The notes below the pieces were generated by a model. That model was given only the letters and a program-made list of their open reading frames with translations. It had not been told where the DNA came from and ran no database searches. A DNA stretch of 8,278 nucleotides from positions 1 to 8,278 of the forward strand of contig JAKONS010000393.1 in assembly GCA_022701845.1 (NCBI GenBank). The letters run 5' to 3'. The number at the start of each line of letters is the position of its first letter. Position 1 is the stretch's first letter. Source of the stretch: Burkholderiaceae bacterium (GTDB lineage Bacteria; Pseudomonadota; Gammaproteobacteria; Burkholderiales; Burkholderiaceae). Shown one piece after another: positions 1 through 6,131 of this stretch. The translations under genes and the position numbers were made by a program.

Positions 1-567
1 ATCACCAGCGTCGACCGCGACGACCTGCGCGACGGCGGCAGCGGCCATTTCGTGGAATGCATCCGCAACATCCGCGAACTGTCGCCCAGCACCCAGATCG
101 AGATCCTGGTGCCCGATTTCCGCGGCCGCGACGACCGTGCGCTCGAGATCCTGAAGGCTGCGCCGCCGGACGTGATGAACCACAACCTGGAAACCGCGCC
201 GCGCCTGTACAAGGAAGCGCGGCCGGGCAGCGACTACCAGTTCAGCCTGAACCTGCTGAAGAAGTTCAAGGCGCTGCACCCGGACGTGCCGACCAAGAGC
301 GGCATCATGGTGGGACTGGGCGAGACCGACGACGAGATCCTGCAGGTGATGCGCGACATGCGCGAGCACCAGATCGACATGCTCACCATCGGCCAGTACC
401 TGTCGCCGTCGAATTCCCATCTGCCGGTGCGCCGCTACGTGCACCCGGACACCTTCCGGATGTTCGAGGAGAAAGCCTACGAAATGGGCTTCAGCCATGC
501 CGCCGTGGGTGCCATGGTGCGCTCCAGCTACCACGCCGACGAACAGGCCCACGCCGCCGGCGTCTGA
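1..567 (+). CDS. lipA: Lipoyl synthase, C-terminal part (5' end outside window)
   Basis: Radical-SAM enzyme that inserts two sulfur atoms into octanoyl groups on lipoyl-domain proteins, making the lipoyl cofactor of pyruvate and 2-oxoglutarate dehydrogenases and the glycine cleavage system in the cytosol. The frame is open from base 1, and the last 188 codons are present; the family is usually about 310-330 residues, so the CX3CX2C radical-SAM cluster and the N-terminal auxiliary-cluster cysteines lie outside the window. Visible family motifs are [20 protein letters not shown] (bases 256-315), LGETDDEI, and the terminal RSSYHADEQ. The RSSY serine (bases 520-531) is the known non-cysteine ligand of the auxiliary 4Fe-4S cluster, and it is intact. 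The gene ends 21 bp from the converging ptsI stop. lipB often lies upstream in this group but cannot be seen here. Identification is firm. Confidence 0.96.
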   Translation: MTSVDRDDLRDGGSGHFVECIRNIRELSPSTQIEILVPDFRGRDDRALEILKAAPPDVMNHNLETAPRLYKEARPGSDYQFSLNLLKKFKALHPDVPTKSGIMVGLGETDDEILQVMRDMREHQIDMLTIGQYLSPSNSHLPVRRYVHPDTFRMFEEKAYEMGFSHAAVGAMVRSSYHADEQAHAAGV

Positions 568-588
568 ACGCCGGGCCACCGGCCGGGT

Positions 589-2352
589 TCAGCCGGCGGT
601 CAGCGCGGCGACCGGGTCTTCGGCGTTGAGCACCCGCTCGGCCCACGGCGCCAGGCGCAGCGCGTCGGCGCGCAACACCTCCTGCTTCACCGCCAGGATC
701 TGCGCCGGGTGCATCGAGAAGCTGCGCAGGCCCAGGCCCAGCAGCAGCCTGGTCATGGCGGTGTCGCCCGCCATTTCTCCGCACACCGAAACATCCTTGC
801 CGGCACGGCGGCATGCGGCGATGGTGTCGGCCACCAGGCGCAGCACCGCCGGATGCAGCGGGTCGTACAGGTGCGCCACCGACTCGTCGGTACGGTCGAT
901 CGCCAGCGTGTACTGGATCAGGTCGTTGGTGCCGATCGACAGGAAATCGAAATACCGCAGGAAGAGCGGCAGCGACAGGGCCGCCGCCGGAATCTCGATC
1001 ATGGCGCCGATCTGCGGGTTGCCGTAGGCGATGCCGGCGTTGTCGAGTTCCGCCCGGGCATGGTCGATGAGCGCGAGCGTGTGGCGGATCTCGCTGCCGT
1101 GCGCCAGCATCGGAATCAGCAGCTTCACCGGCCCGAGCGCCGCGGCCCGCAGGATGGCGCGCAGCTGGGTGCGGAACATCGCTGGGTCGGCCAGGCTCCA
1201 GCGGATGGCGCGCAGACCGAGGGCCGGGTTCAGGTGGGCGTCGTCGCGGCGGGTTTCGTCGAGCGGCTTGTCGGCACCGACATCGACCGTGCGGATGGTG
1301 ACCGGCAGGCCTTCCATGTTGGCCACGGCACGGCGGTAGGCCTCGAATTGCTCCTGCTCGTCGGGAAGCTTGCCATGCCGCCCCATGAAGAGGAACTCGC
1401 TGCGGAACAGCCCCACGCCGGCAGCGCCCGCCTTCACCGCCGCCACTGCGTCCTCCGGCAGTTCGATGTTGGCCAGCAGTTCCACCGGCTCGCCGTCGCG
1501 GGTGATGGCCGGCGTGTGGCGCAGGCGCGCCAGGCGCTCGCGCTCGAGCTCGCCCTGGCGTTGCTTGAAACCGTACTCGGCCAGGATGATCGACGACGGG
1601 TCGACGATCATCAGGCCGGCGTCGCCGTCGATGATGACCCAGTCGTCCTGGCGCACCAGCTGGCTGGCGCTGCGCGCGCCGACCACCGCCGGGATGTCCA
1701 TGCTGCGCGCGACGATCGCGGTGTGCGAGGTGCGCCCGCCGACATCGGTGACGAAGCCGGCGAAGACGCTCTGCTTGAACTGCAGCATGTCGGCCGGCGA
1801 CAGATCGTGCGCGATCAGCACCAGCGGCACGTCGGTGTCGGCCAGGTGCAGCTCCTGGCTGCGCTCGCGCCGGGTGGGCGGCGGTGCCACCGGCGAGGCC
1901 ACGCCGCGCATGAAACGCAGCATGCGTTCGACCACCTGTTCGAGGTCGGCCTTGCGTTCGCGCAGGTAGGCGTCCTCCATCTCGTCGAACTGGCGGGCGA
2001 CGAGTTCGAGCTGCGTCGTCAGCGCCCATTCGGCGTTGTAGAAACGCTCGGTGATCCAGTGCTTGACGCCGTCTTCGAGCGCCTCGTCCTGCAGCAGCAT
2101 CAGGTGCACGTCGAGGATCGCCGACAGCTCCTGCGGCGCGTCCTTCGGGTTCATCTGGGCCACGTTGGCCTGCAGGCGCTGGATCTCCTCGGTGACCGCG
2201 TTGCGGGCGTCGCGCAGGCGTCCGATCTCGCGCAGGACGTGTTCGGGCTCGACGAAATAGTGGGCGACGTCGATGCGGCTCGACGCCACCAGTACCGCCC
2301 GGCCGATGGCGATGCCGCGGGCAACGGCGAGACCGTGGACGGCGAATGTCAT
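589..2352 (-). CDS. ptsI: PTS enzyme I, phosphoenolpyruvate-protein phosphotransferase
   Basis: Cytosolic first enzyme of the phosphotransferase relay: it takes phosphate from PEP onto a histidine and passes it to HPr. The 587-residue length fits the family (about 575-590). Order of domains: HPr-binding and phospho-His N-terminal domain (about 1-225), with the active histidine at residue 210 in GGRTSHTAIVARSMDIPAVV, then the PEP-binding TIM barrel (about 265-570) with GVGLFRSEFLFMGR (312-325), RTVDVGADKP (354-363), IGTNDLIQYTLAIDR (473-487) and the catalytic cysteine 524 in VSVCGEMAGD. All key residues look intact. The start is 9 bp after the ptsH stop. A GAGG that overlaps that stop codon (TGAGG) sits 7 nt before the ATG, which suggests translational coupling. 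It is the last gene of the EIIA-HPr-EI operon and converges on lipA. Since no EIIB/EIIC is nearby, a regulatory role is inferred. Confidence 0.97.
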   Translation of the reverse strand: MTFAVHGLAVARGIAIGRAVLVASSRIDVAHYFVEPEHVLREIGRLRDARNAVTEEIQRLQANVAQMNPKDAPQELSAILDVHLMLLQDEALEDGVKHWITERFYNAEWALTTQLELVARQFDEMEDAYLRERKADLEQVVERMLRFMRGVASPVAPPPTRRERSQELHLADTDVPLVLIAHDLSPADMLQFKQSVFAGFVTDVGGRTSHTAIVARSMDIPAVVGARSASQLVRQDDWVIIDGDAGLMIVDPSSIILAEYGFKQRQGELERERLARLRHTPAITRDGEPVELLANIELPEDAVAAVKAGAAGVGLFRSEFLFMGRHGKLPDEQEQFEAYRRAVANMEGLPVTIRTVDVGADKPLDETRRDDAHLNPALGLRAIRWSLADPAMFRTQLRAILRAAALGPVKLLIPMLAHGSEIRHTLALIDHARAELDNAGIAYGNPQIGAMIEIPAAALSLPLFLRYFDFLSIGTNDLIQYTLAIDRTDESVAHLYDPLHPAVLRLVADTIAACRRAGKDVSVCGEMAGDTAMTRLLLGLGLRSFSMHPAQILAVKQEVLRADALRLAPWAERVLNAEDPVAALTAG

Positions 2353-2361
2353 GTCAGGGCC

Positions 2362-2631
2362 TCATTCGCCTTCGCCGAACTTGTCGTTGATGAGCGCCAG
2401 CAGGGCCGTCATCGCTTCCTGCTCCTTCGCGCCGTCGGTCTCGACCGTCACCTGGGTGCCCATACCGGCCGCCAGCATCATGACGCCCATGATGCTTTTG
2501 GCATTGACGCGGCGCTCGCCGCGGGCCAGCCAGACCTCGCACGGGAAACTGCCGGCGAGCTTGGTGAGTTTGGCCGACGCCCGCGCATGCAGGCCGAGCC
2601 TATTGCTGATGGTGATGTTCGTCTGGATCAT
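2362..2631 (-). CDS. ptsH: Phosphocarrier protein HPr
   Basis: Small cytosolic phosphocarrier that moves phosphate from enzyme I to EIIA proteins. The 89 residues match the family length and numbering: the phosphorylatable His15 is in LGLHARAS, and Ser46 is in NAKSIMGVMML. Ser46 is the site used by HPr kinase/phosphorylase in many proteobacteria and firmicutes; its retention suggests, but does not prove, an hprK gene elsewhere in the genome. The start is inside the 3' end of the upstream EIIA gene, with a 32-nt overlap. No good Shine-Dalgarno sequence is seen just before the ATG, so translation may depend on ribosomes finishing EIIA. Residues 1-11 (MIQTNITISNR) fit the usual HPr N-terminus, which supports this start. 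Identification is firm. Confidence 0.97.
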   Translation of the reverse strand: MIQTNITISNRLGLHARASAKLTKLAGSFPCEVWLARGERRVNAKSIMGVMMLAAGMGTQVTVETDGAKEQEAMTALLALINDKFGEGE

Positions 2632-3046
2632 GTTTTCTGCGAGCCTGGTTTTGCGGCGCGGTGATGGCGACCTGCATGACGCCCTGCGTACCGCCGATCA
2701 CCGCCCGGGAAACCAGCGCATCGAGGGTTTCATGGCGGTAGCTGACGGTACGCAGCAGCATCGGCAGGTTGACGCCGGTGACGAGTTTCGAGTGCACGCC
2801 ATCGACCAGCCGCTGCGCCACGTTGCACGGCGTGGCGCCGAAGACGTCGGTCAGCACCAGCGTGCCGCCGGTACGGTGCTGGGCCAGGATGATGCGGGCC
2901 GAGGCCAGCGTCTCCTCGGGCGAGACGTTGGGCTGCACATCCAGCGCCGCGACGCCCTTGTCGCAATCGGGGAACACATGCAGCGCGCATTGCCGCAATG
3001 CATGTGCCAGGGGGGCGTGGGCGATCAGGAGAATACGGTTGGTCAT
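2600..3046 (-). CDS. Mannose-family PTS EIIA protein (EIIA-Man type)
   Basis: Cytosolic phospho-acceptor of the mannose/fructose (ManX-like) EIIA fold, here as a single 148-residue domain without EIIB. The key residues fall at the same numbers as in E. coli ManX: His10 in LLIAHAPLA is the phosphorylation site and Asp67 is in LVLTDVFGATPCN; GVNLPMLLR follows at 91-99. The gene heads the EIIA-ptsH-ptsI group. Single-domain EIIA-Man proteins next to ptsH-ptsI are typical of betaproteobacteria lacking sugar permeases, where the relay is thought to act in regulation; in Ralstonia eutropha, loss of the HPr/EI homologues affects polyhydroxybutyrate turnover. The last 10 residues (HDPDEHHHQQ) are encoded by bases that also encode the HPr N-terminus. 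No clear Shine-Dalgarno sequence precedes the ATG. A good sigma70-like promoter lies 24 bp upstream (3070-3098). Confidence 0.92.
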   Translation of the reverse strand: MTNRILLIAHAPLAHALRQCALHVFPDCDKGVAALDVQPNVSPEETLASARIILAQHRTGGTLVLTDVFGATPCNVAQRLVDGVHSKLVTGVNLPMLLRTVSYRHETLDALVSRAVIGGTQGVMQVAITAPQNQARRKHDPDEHHHQQ

Positions 3047-3069
3047 GGAGCGTGCATCAGCAGCGCCGC

Positions 3070-3098
3070 ATTATGCGGGCCGTGGGTGGCCGCGTCAG
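3070..3098 (-). promoter_or_regulatory. Predicted sigma70-type promoter of the EIIA-ptsH-ptsI operon
   Basis: On the minus strand, CTGACG (3093-3098, 4 of 6 to TTGACA) and CATAAT (3070-3075, 5 of 6 to TATAAT) are separated by exactly 17 nt. The -35 box includes the TGA stop codon of the upstream lipoprotein gene. Transcription would begin near 3063, giving a leader of about 17 nt before the EIIA ATG. This is a pattern match only; co-transcription with the lipoprotein gene remains possible. Confidence 0.4.
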
Positions 3099-3649
3099 CG
3101 CAGACGCAGGCCCGAAAAGAAGGTCTCGCTCGCGTCGGCTGCCTCGGGGGTGCGATAGACCGCGGCGAACAGCGCCTGCGCGCCTCCGGCCTCGGTGCCG
3201 ACCGCGGCGAACCAGGCCGCCTGCAGGGGCAGCGGCGCGCCGTCGGGCGCGCGCCCGGTCGCCGCCAGCCGCACCGACTGGGGTAGTGCCGCGCCGCCGG
3301 CCGGTACGAAGCCGCGGCCGGCCGGCGCGTCCGGCCCGGCGGGAATGCCGGCCAGCTGTAGCGTCGAGTCCTGCCAGGCGCCCAGCACAGCACCGAGTCG
3401 CGGCGCTGGCACGGGCGCCCACCCGATGACGAAGGTGGCGCCACCGGCATCGCAGCCCGCCAGATGCATCTCGACCGGGCCGCCGTCGAGCGGTACCGTC
3501 CTGGCGGCGATCTCCGGCTTGCACGGCATCGACGCGCGCAGCGGCGTCGACGGCGGTGCCACCTCGCGCCAGTTGAATCGGGGGCTGCATCCCGCCATGC
3601 ACAACAGGAAAACGGCGCAGCCCAGGTGACGGAAGCAGGTGGACGACAT
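3095..3649 (-). CDS. Putative small lipoprotein of unknown function
   Basis: A 184-residue protein that I cannot place in a named family. The N-terminus has a short hydrophobic stretch (about 9-20, LGCAVFLLCMAG) ending in a lipobox-like MAGC, so Cys21 is the likely lipidated residue; Met at -3 is less usual than Leu. The mature part starts SPRFNWREV and has no transmembrane segment. Two further cysteines, Cys43 (MPCKP) and Cys66 (LAGCDAGG), could form a disulfide. The remainder is Ala/Gly/Pro-rich and ends in TFFSGLRLR. The start at 3649 is chosen because it gives the full signal sequence; its Shine-Dalgarno is weak. It lies 48 bp upstream of the EIIA gene on the same strand and diverges from the thioredoxin-like gene across 77 bp. 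Function is unknown; a periplasm-facing envelope location is inferred. Confidence 0.75.
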   Translation of the reverse strand: MSSTCFRHLGCAVFLLCMAGCSPRFNWREVAPPSTPLRASMPCKPEIAARTVPLDGGPVEMHLAGCDAGGATFVIGWAPVPAPRLGAVLGAWQDSTLQLAGIPAGPDAPAGRGFVPAGGAALPQSVRLAATGRAPDGAPLPLQAAWFAAVGTEAGGAQALFAAVYRTPEAADASETFFSGLRLR

Positions 3650-3726
3650 GGCGGCGGATTATCCGAAACCTGCCGGCACGATTCGTGACGAAGACCTAAA
3701 CTCTGCCGCTCAACCTTCGCCCCACC

Positions 3727-4221
3727 ATGAAAAAATCGCTTTACGCCGTTGCCGTTGCAGCCGTTCTGGTTCTGGCCGGCGCCACTTGGTGGGGCGGCGG
3801 CGCCACCGCTGCGCCGGCGTCGACCTTCGTGCTGCTCGACGGCTCCCAGCGCACCACCGAAGACCTCAAAGGCAAGGTGACGCTGGTCAATTTCTGGGCC
3901 ACCAGCTGCGTGACCTGCGTGGCCGAGATGCCGAAGGTGATCGCCACTTACGAAAAATACCGGGCGCAGGGCTTCGACACGCTGGCGGTCGCGATGCGCT
4001 ACGACCCACCGGCCTATGTCGTCAACTTCGCCGAAACGCGCAGGCTGCCGTTCTCCGTCGCGATCGACAACACCGGCGCCGTGGCGCACGCGTGGGGCGA
4101 CGTGCAGCTCACGCCCACCACCTATGTGGTCGACAAGCGCGGCGAGATCGTGAAACGTTATGTGGGCGAGCCCGACTTCGCCGAGCTGCACCGATTGATC
4201 GAGAAGCTTCTGGCGGCCTGA
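3727..4221 (+). CDS. TlpA-family thioredoxin-like protein (periplasmic, CVTC active site)
   Basis: 164-residue TlpA/ResA-type thiol-disulfide oxidoreductase. Residues 1-29 form a signal sequence or uncleaved anchor: MKKS, a hydrophobic core at 5-20, then an Ala-rich end, so the redox domain faces the periplasm. The thioredoxin fold follows: VTLVNFWATSC at 51-61, active-site CVTC at 61-64, EMPKV at 67-71, and the cis-proline Pro130 in LTPTTYVVD. The residue before the first cysteine is Ser rather than the usual Trp, and the dipeptide between the cysteines is Val-Thr instead of Gly/Pro-Pro, so its redox potential or partner choice may differ from classic TlpA. Such proteins usually reduce cysteines of cytochrome c apoproteins or copper-handling proteins; the actual partner is not shown here. 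It is followed by a rho-independent terminator and lies next to a c-type cytochrome gene. A possible -10 (TAAACT, 3697-3702) precedes it, without a clear -35. Confidence 0.9.
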   Translation: MKKSLYAVAVAAVLVLAGATWWGGGATAAPASTFVLLDGSQRTTEDLKGKVTLVNFWATSCVTCVAEMPKVIATYEKYRAQGFDTLAVAMRYDPPAYVVNFAETRRLPFSVAIDNTGAVAHAWGDVQLTPTTYVVDKRGEIVKRYVGEPDFAELHRLIEKLLAA

Positions 4222-4237
4222 ATCCGCCCGGTTTCGC

Positions 4238-4263
4238 AAGGCGCCTCCAAAGCGCCTTTTTTT
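4238..4263 (+). terminator. Rho-independent terminator after the TlpA-like gene
   Basis: Perfect 7-bp inverted repeat AAGGCGC (4238-4244) and GCGCCTT (4252-4258) with a 7-nt loop, running into seven T residues (4257-4263). It starts 16 bp after the stop codon. It works well in the + direction; on the minus strand the hairpin is followed by only two Ts, so it is a poor terminator for the converging cytochrome c' gene. Confidence 0.88.
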
Positions 4264-4727
4264 CAGTTGCGGAAGACGTCGTGACAAGCCTTGCAGGACG
4301 CACCCGCCGGTCCGATGGTGGCCTTGAGCGCATCCAGGTTACCGGTCTTCGCGGCAGACGCCACCTGCGCCATCGCGACTTCGGCCTTGCCGGCCAGCTC
4401 CTTGAACTTGGCGGGCTCTCGCCACACCACCGGTTTGGCGTCGCCGCCTTCGGTACCCGGGCCGAACGCGACCCACGGCAGCTTGATCAGCTCGGCGGCC
4501 TTCTGCGCGCTTTCCTGCGCCACCGGGGCATCGAACGGAGCCCGGCCGCTCGCCATATCCGCAACCCGCTTGAAGTTGCGCTGCATTTCCTTGAGCGTGC
4601 TCTGTCGGTATTTGATCGCGTCGTCCGGTGTGGCGAAGCTGGTCGGTTGTGCAGCGACGCTGGTGGCCGCGCAGGCGGCAGCGAGGGCGAACATGCTGGT
4701 GACGGCCAGATGGGCGAAGGGCTTCAT
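4263..4727 (-). CDS. Cytochrome c' (class II c-type cytochrome)
   Basis: Periplasmic monohaem cytochrome of the four-helix-bundle class II family, 154 residues as precursor. Residues 1-26 are a Sec signal peptide, with cleavage likely after the VAA before Gln27. The haem site CKACH is at 145-149, close to the C-terminus as in this family; His149 is the axial ligand, and Arg153 (HDVFR) matches the conserved arginine beside the haem. The N-terminal helix holds DAIKYRQSTL (36-45); Leu45 aligns with the distal Leu16 of Alcaligenes xylosoxidans cytochrome c', and no Met is at that place. This argues for a five-coordinate, NO/CO-binding cytochrome c' rather than six-coordinate cytochrome c-556. LPWVAFGPGTEGGDAKP is also typical. 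An AAGGAAA Shine-Dalgarno precedes the ATG. The family is known for nitric oxide binding and protection; exact role here is inferred. It diverges from a cytochrome b561 gene. Confidence 0.93.
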   Translation of the reverse strand: MKPFAHLAVTSMFALAAACAATSVAAQPTSFATPDDAIKYRQSTLKEMQRNFKRVADMASGRAPFDAPVAQESAQKAAELIKLPWVAFGPGTEGGDAKPVVWREPAKFKELAGKAEVAMAQVASAAKTGNLDALKATIGPAGASCKACHDVFRN

Positions 4728-4856
4728 CGGGTTTCCTTTTTTCAGGGCGGGGCGGGTTGGAGTTCTTGTCGACGACCGGACTGCGCCGTTCGCGGTGGAA
4801 GTTTAATGTGACACTCCGCGACAATTCGATCGCATCTTCGGCAAACCACTCACGAC

Positions 4857-5540
4857 ATGGACCCACGTTCGAAGCATTCGATACGCGTCTGGGATCTCCC
4901 CACACGCCTGTTCCACTGGTGCCTGGCGGCTGCCGTGGTGGCGCTGATCGGCACGGCGTGGCTCGGCGGCGAATGGATGACATGGCATTTCCGCCTGGGG
5001 CACACGGTACTGGCGTTGCTGCTGTTCCGGCTGGTGTGGGGTTTCGTCGGCGGCCACTGGTCGCGCTTTTCGCGGTTCCTGCCCTCGCCCGGCCGGGCTA
5101 TCGGCTATCTGCGCGGACAGACGTCCGTCTCGGCCACTCCCGGCCACAACCCGCTCGGCGCGCTGTCGGTCTACGCGATGCTGCTGGCGCTGATCGTGCA
5201 GGTGATCAGCGGTCTTCTGAGCGACGACGAGATCGCATCGACCGGTCCGTTGGCCGCGTTCGCGCCGGCTGCCTGGGTATCCCGGGCCACGCGCTACCAC
5301 AAGGACATCGGCCAGTGGCTGGTCATCGCCCTGCTGGTCGTGCATGTGCTGGCCGTGCTGTATTACCTGCTGGTTCGGCGCCGCCGCCTTGTCGGTGCGA
5401 TGGTGCATGGCGATCTCGCCGTGGAGGACGCGAGCCGGTACCAGGCATCGCGCGACGACATGCCGCGGCGCCTGCTCGCCCTGGCGGTACTGCTGGCCTG
5501 CGCCGCATTCGCCCGCTGGGTGTACGGCCTTGGCGGTTGA
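4857..5540 (+). CDS. Cytochrome b561 family protein (membrane dihaem cytochrome)
   Basis: 227-residue integral membrane b-type cytochrome expected to move electrons between the quinone pool and periplasmic partners. It begins with the family hallmark IRVWDLPTRLFHW (9-21). Hydrophobic segments are at about 19-36, 47-64, 100-121 and 151-171, plus a fifth C-terminal one at 206-224. Candidate haem-ligating histidines are His20, His49, His148 (RYHKDIG) and His163; the fixed pairing cannot be told from sequence alone. GHNPLGALSVYAMLL (96-110) is also typical. It diverges from the cytochrome c' gene across 129 bp; a b561-cytochrome c' pairing is common in proteobacteria, so c' may be its electron partner (inference). 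The Shine-Dalgarno before the ATG is weak; this start is chosen because it directly precedes the conserved N-terminal motif. The acetyltransferase gene follows after 57 bp on the same strand. Confidence 0.92.
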   Translation: MDPRSKHSIRVWDLPTRLFHWCLAAAVVALIGTAWLGGEWMTWHFRLGHTVLALLLFRLVWGFVGGHWSRFSRFLPSPGRAIGYLRGQTSVSATPGHNPLGALSVYAMLLALIVQVISGLLSDDEIASTGPLAAFAPAAWVSRATRYHKDIGQWLVIALLVVHVLAVLYYLLVRRRRLVGAMVHGDLAVEDASRYQASRDDMPRRLLALAVLLACAAFARWVYGLGG

Positions 5541-5597
5541 CGTTGCGGGGCGACGCTAAACTGGCCTCCCCGACCGGTTCCCGTTTCCGCCCTTCTC

Positions 5598-6086
5598 GTG
5601 CATAAATCGCAGATCGACCTGATCCACCCCTCCAGCCGCGCCGACCTCGAGGCGGCACGGCAGATCGTTCGCGAATATGTCGACAGTCTCCCGATCGACC
5701 TGGCTTTTCAGGACATCGCGCTCGAACTGGCCGAATTTCCGGGTGAATATGCCGAACCGCGCGGCGGCTTCGTCATGGCGGTGGTCGACGGCGAAGTAGC
5801 CGGCTGCTGCGCATTGCGGCCACTCGACGTCTCCGACTATTCGAATGCCTGCGAGATGAAACGGCTTTTCGTGCGCCGGGCTTTTCGCGGTTTCGGCCTG
5901 GGCCGGCAATTGGCCGAAGCGGCGCTCGACATCGCCCGTCGCTGCGGATACGCCAATGTGTTGCTCGACACGCTCGACGACATGGAATCGGCACGGGTGC
6001 TCTATGCCGACCTGGGATTCGAAGAGATTCCGCCCTACTACCACAACCCGATCGCAGGGGCGCATTACCTGAAAGCAACGCTCTAG
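5598..6086 (+). CDS. GNAT-family N-acetyltransferase
   Basis: 162-residue cytosolic protein of the Gcn5-related N-acetyltransferase fold, which transfers an acetyl group from acetyl-CoA to an amine. The acetyl-CoA motif A is clear: EMKRLFVRRAFRGFGLGRQL at 87-106, with R-G-F-G-L-G as the pyrophosphate-binding loop, followed by helix AEAALDIARRCGY and the strand NVLLDTL. Motif B is seen in ESARVLYADLGFEEIPPYY (129-147). The substrate cannot be predicted. The start is GTG; the frame upstream is open back to the TGA of the b561 gene but contains no ATG, GTG or TTG, so GTG 5598 is the earliest possible start. No Shine-Dalgarno is apparent. A TTGACG (5537-5542) with TAAACT (5557-5562) precedes it, but the 14-nt spacing is short. 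It converges on the peroxiredoxin gene with a 45-bp gap. Confidence 0.88.
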   Translation: MHKSQIDLIHPSSRADLEAARQIVREYVDSLPIDLAFQDIALELAEFPGEYAEPRGGFVMAVVDGEVAGCCALRPLDVSDYSNACEMKRLFVRRAFRGFGLGRQLAEAALDIARRCGYANVLLDTLDDMESARVLYADLGFEEIPPYYHNPIAGAHYLKATL

Positions 6087-6131
6087 AGGCTCGACGCGCA
6101 CGACGTGTGAGCGCACATCGGCACTCTGCGA

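Noticed and set aside
570..597. Two alternative short GC hairpins in the gap between lipA and ptsI
   Set aside because: Stems are only 5 bp and neither has a T-run on either strand; GCCGG/CCGGC repeats are common in DNA of this composition.
709..2664. A 651-codon open frame on the + strand opposite ptsI and ptsH
   Set aside because: It is an antisense frame in GC-rich DNA. The product is a low-complexity His/Arg/Gln/Val-rich string with no recognisable domain, while the minus strand encodes clear EI and HPr with all catalytic residues.
3043..4287. A 414-codon minus-strand open frame across the lipoprotein and TlpA-like genes
   Set aside because: It is out of frame with the lipoprotein and antisense to the TlpA-like gene, has no known motif, and the real genes have signal peptides and active-site residues.
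4824..4838. GCATCTT resembling half of an NsrR (NO-responsive repressor) site between cytochrome c' and b561
   Set aside because: Only one half-site is seen, with no matching partner at the proper spacing, so it is not enough to claim regulation.
6087..6131. Possible bidirectional terminator between the acetyltransferase and peroxiredoxin genes
   Set aside because: Only weak GCGCAC/GTGTG pairing with wobble is seen, and there is no T-tract.
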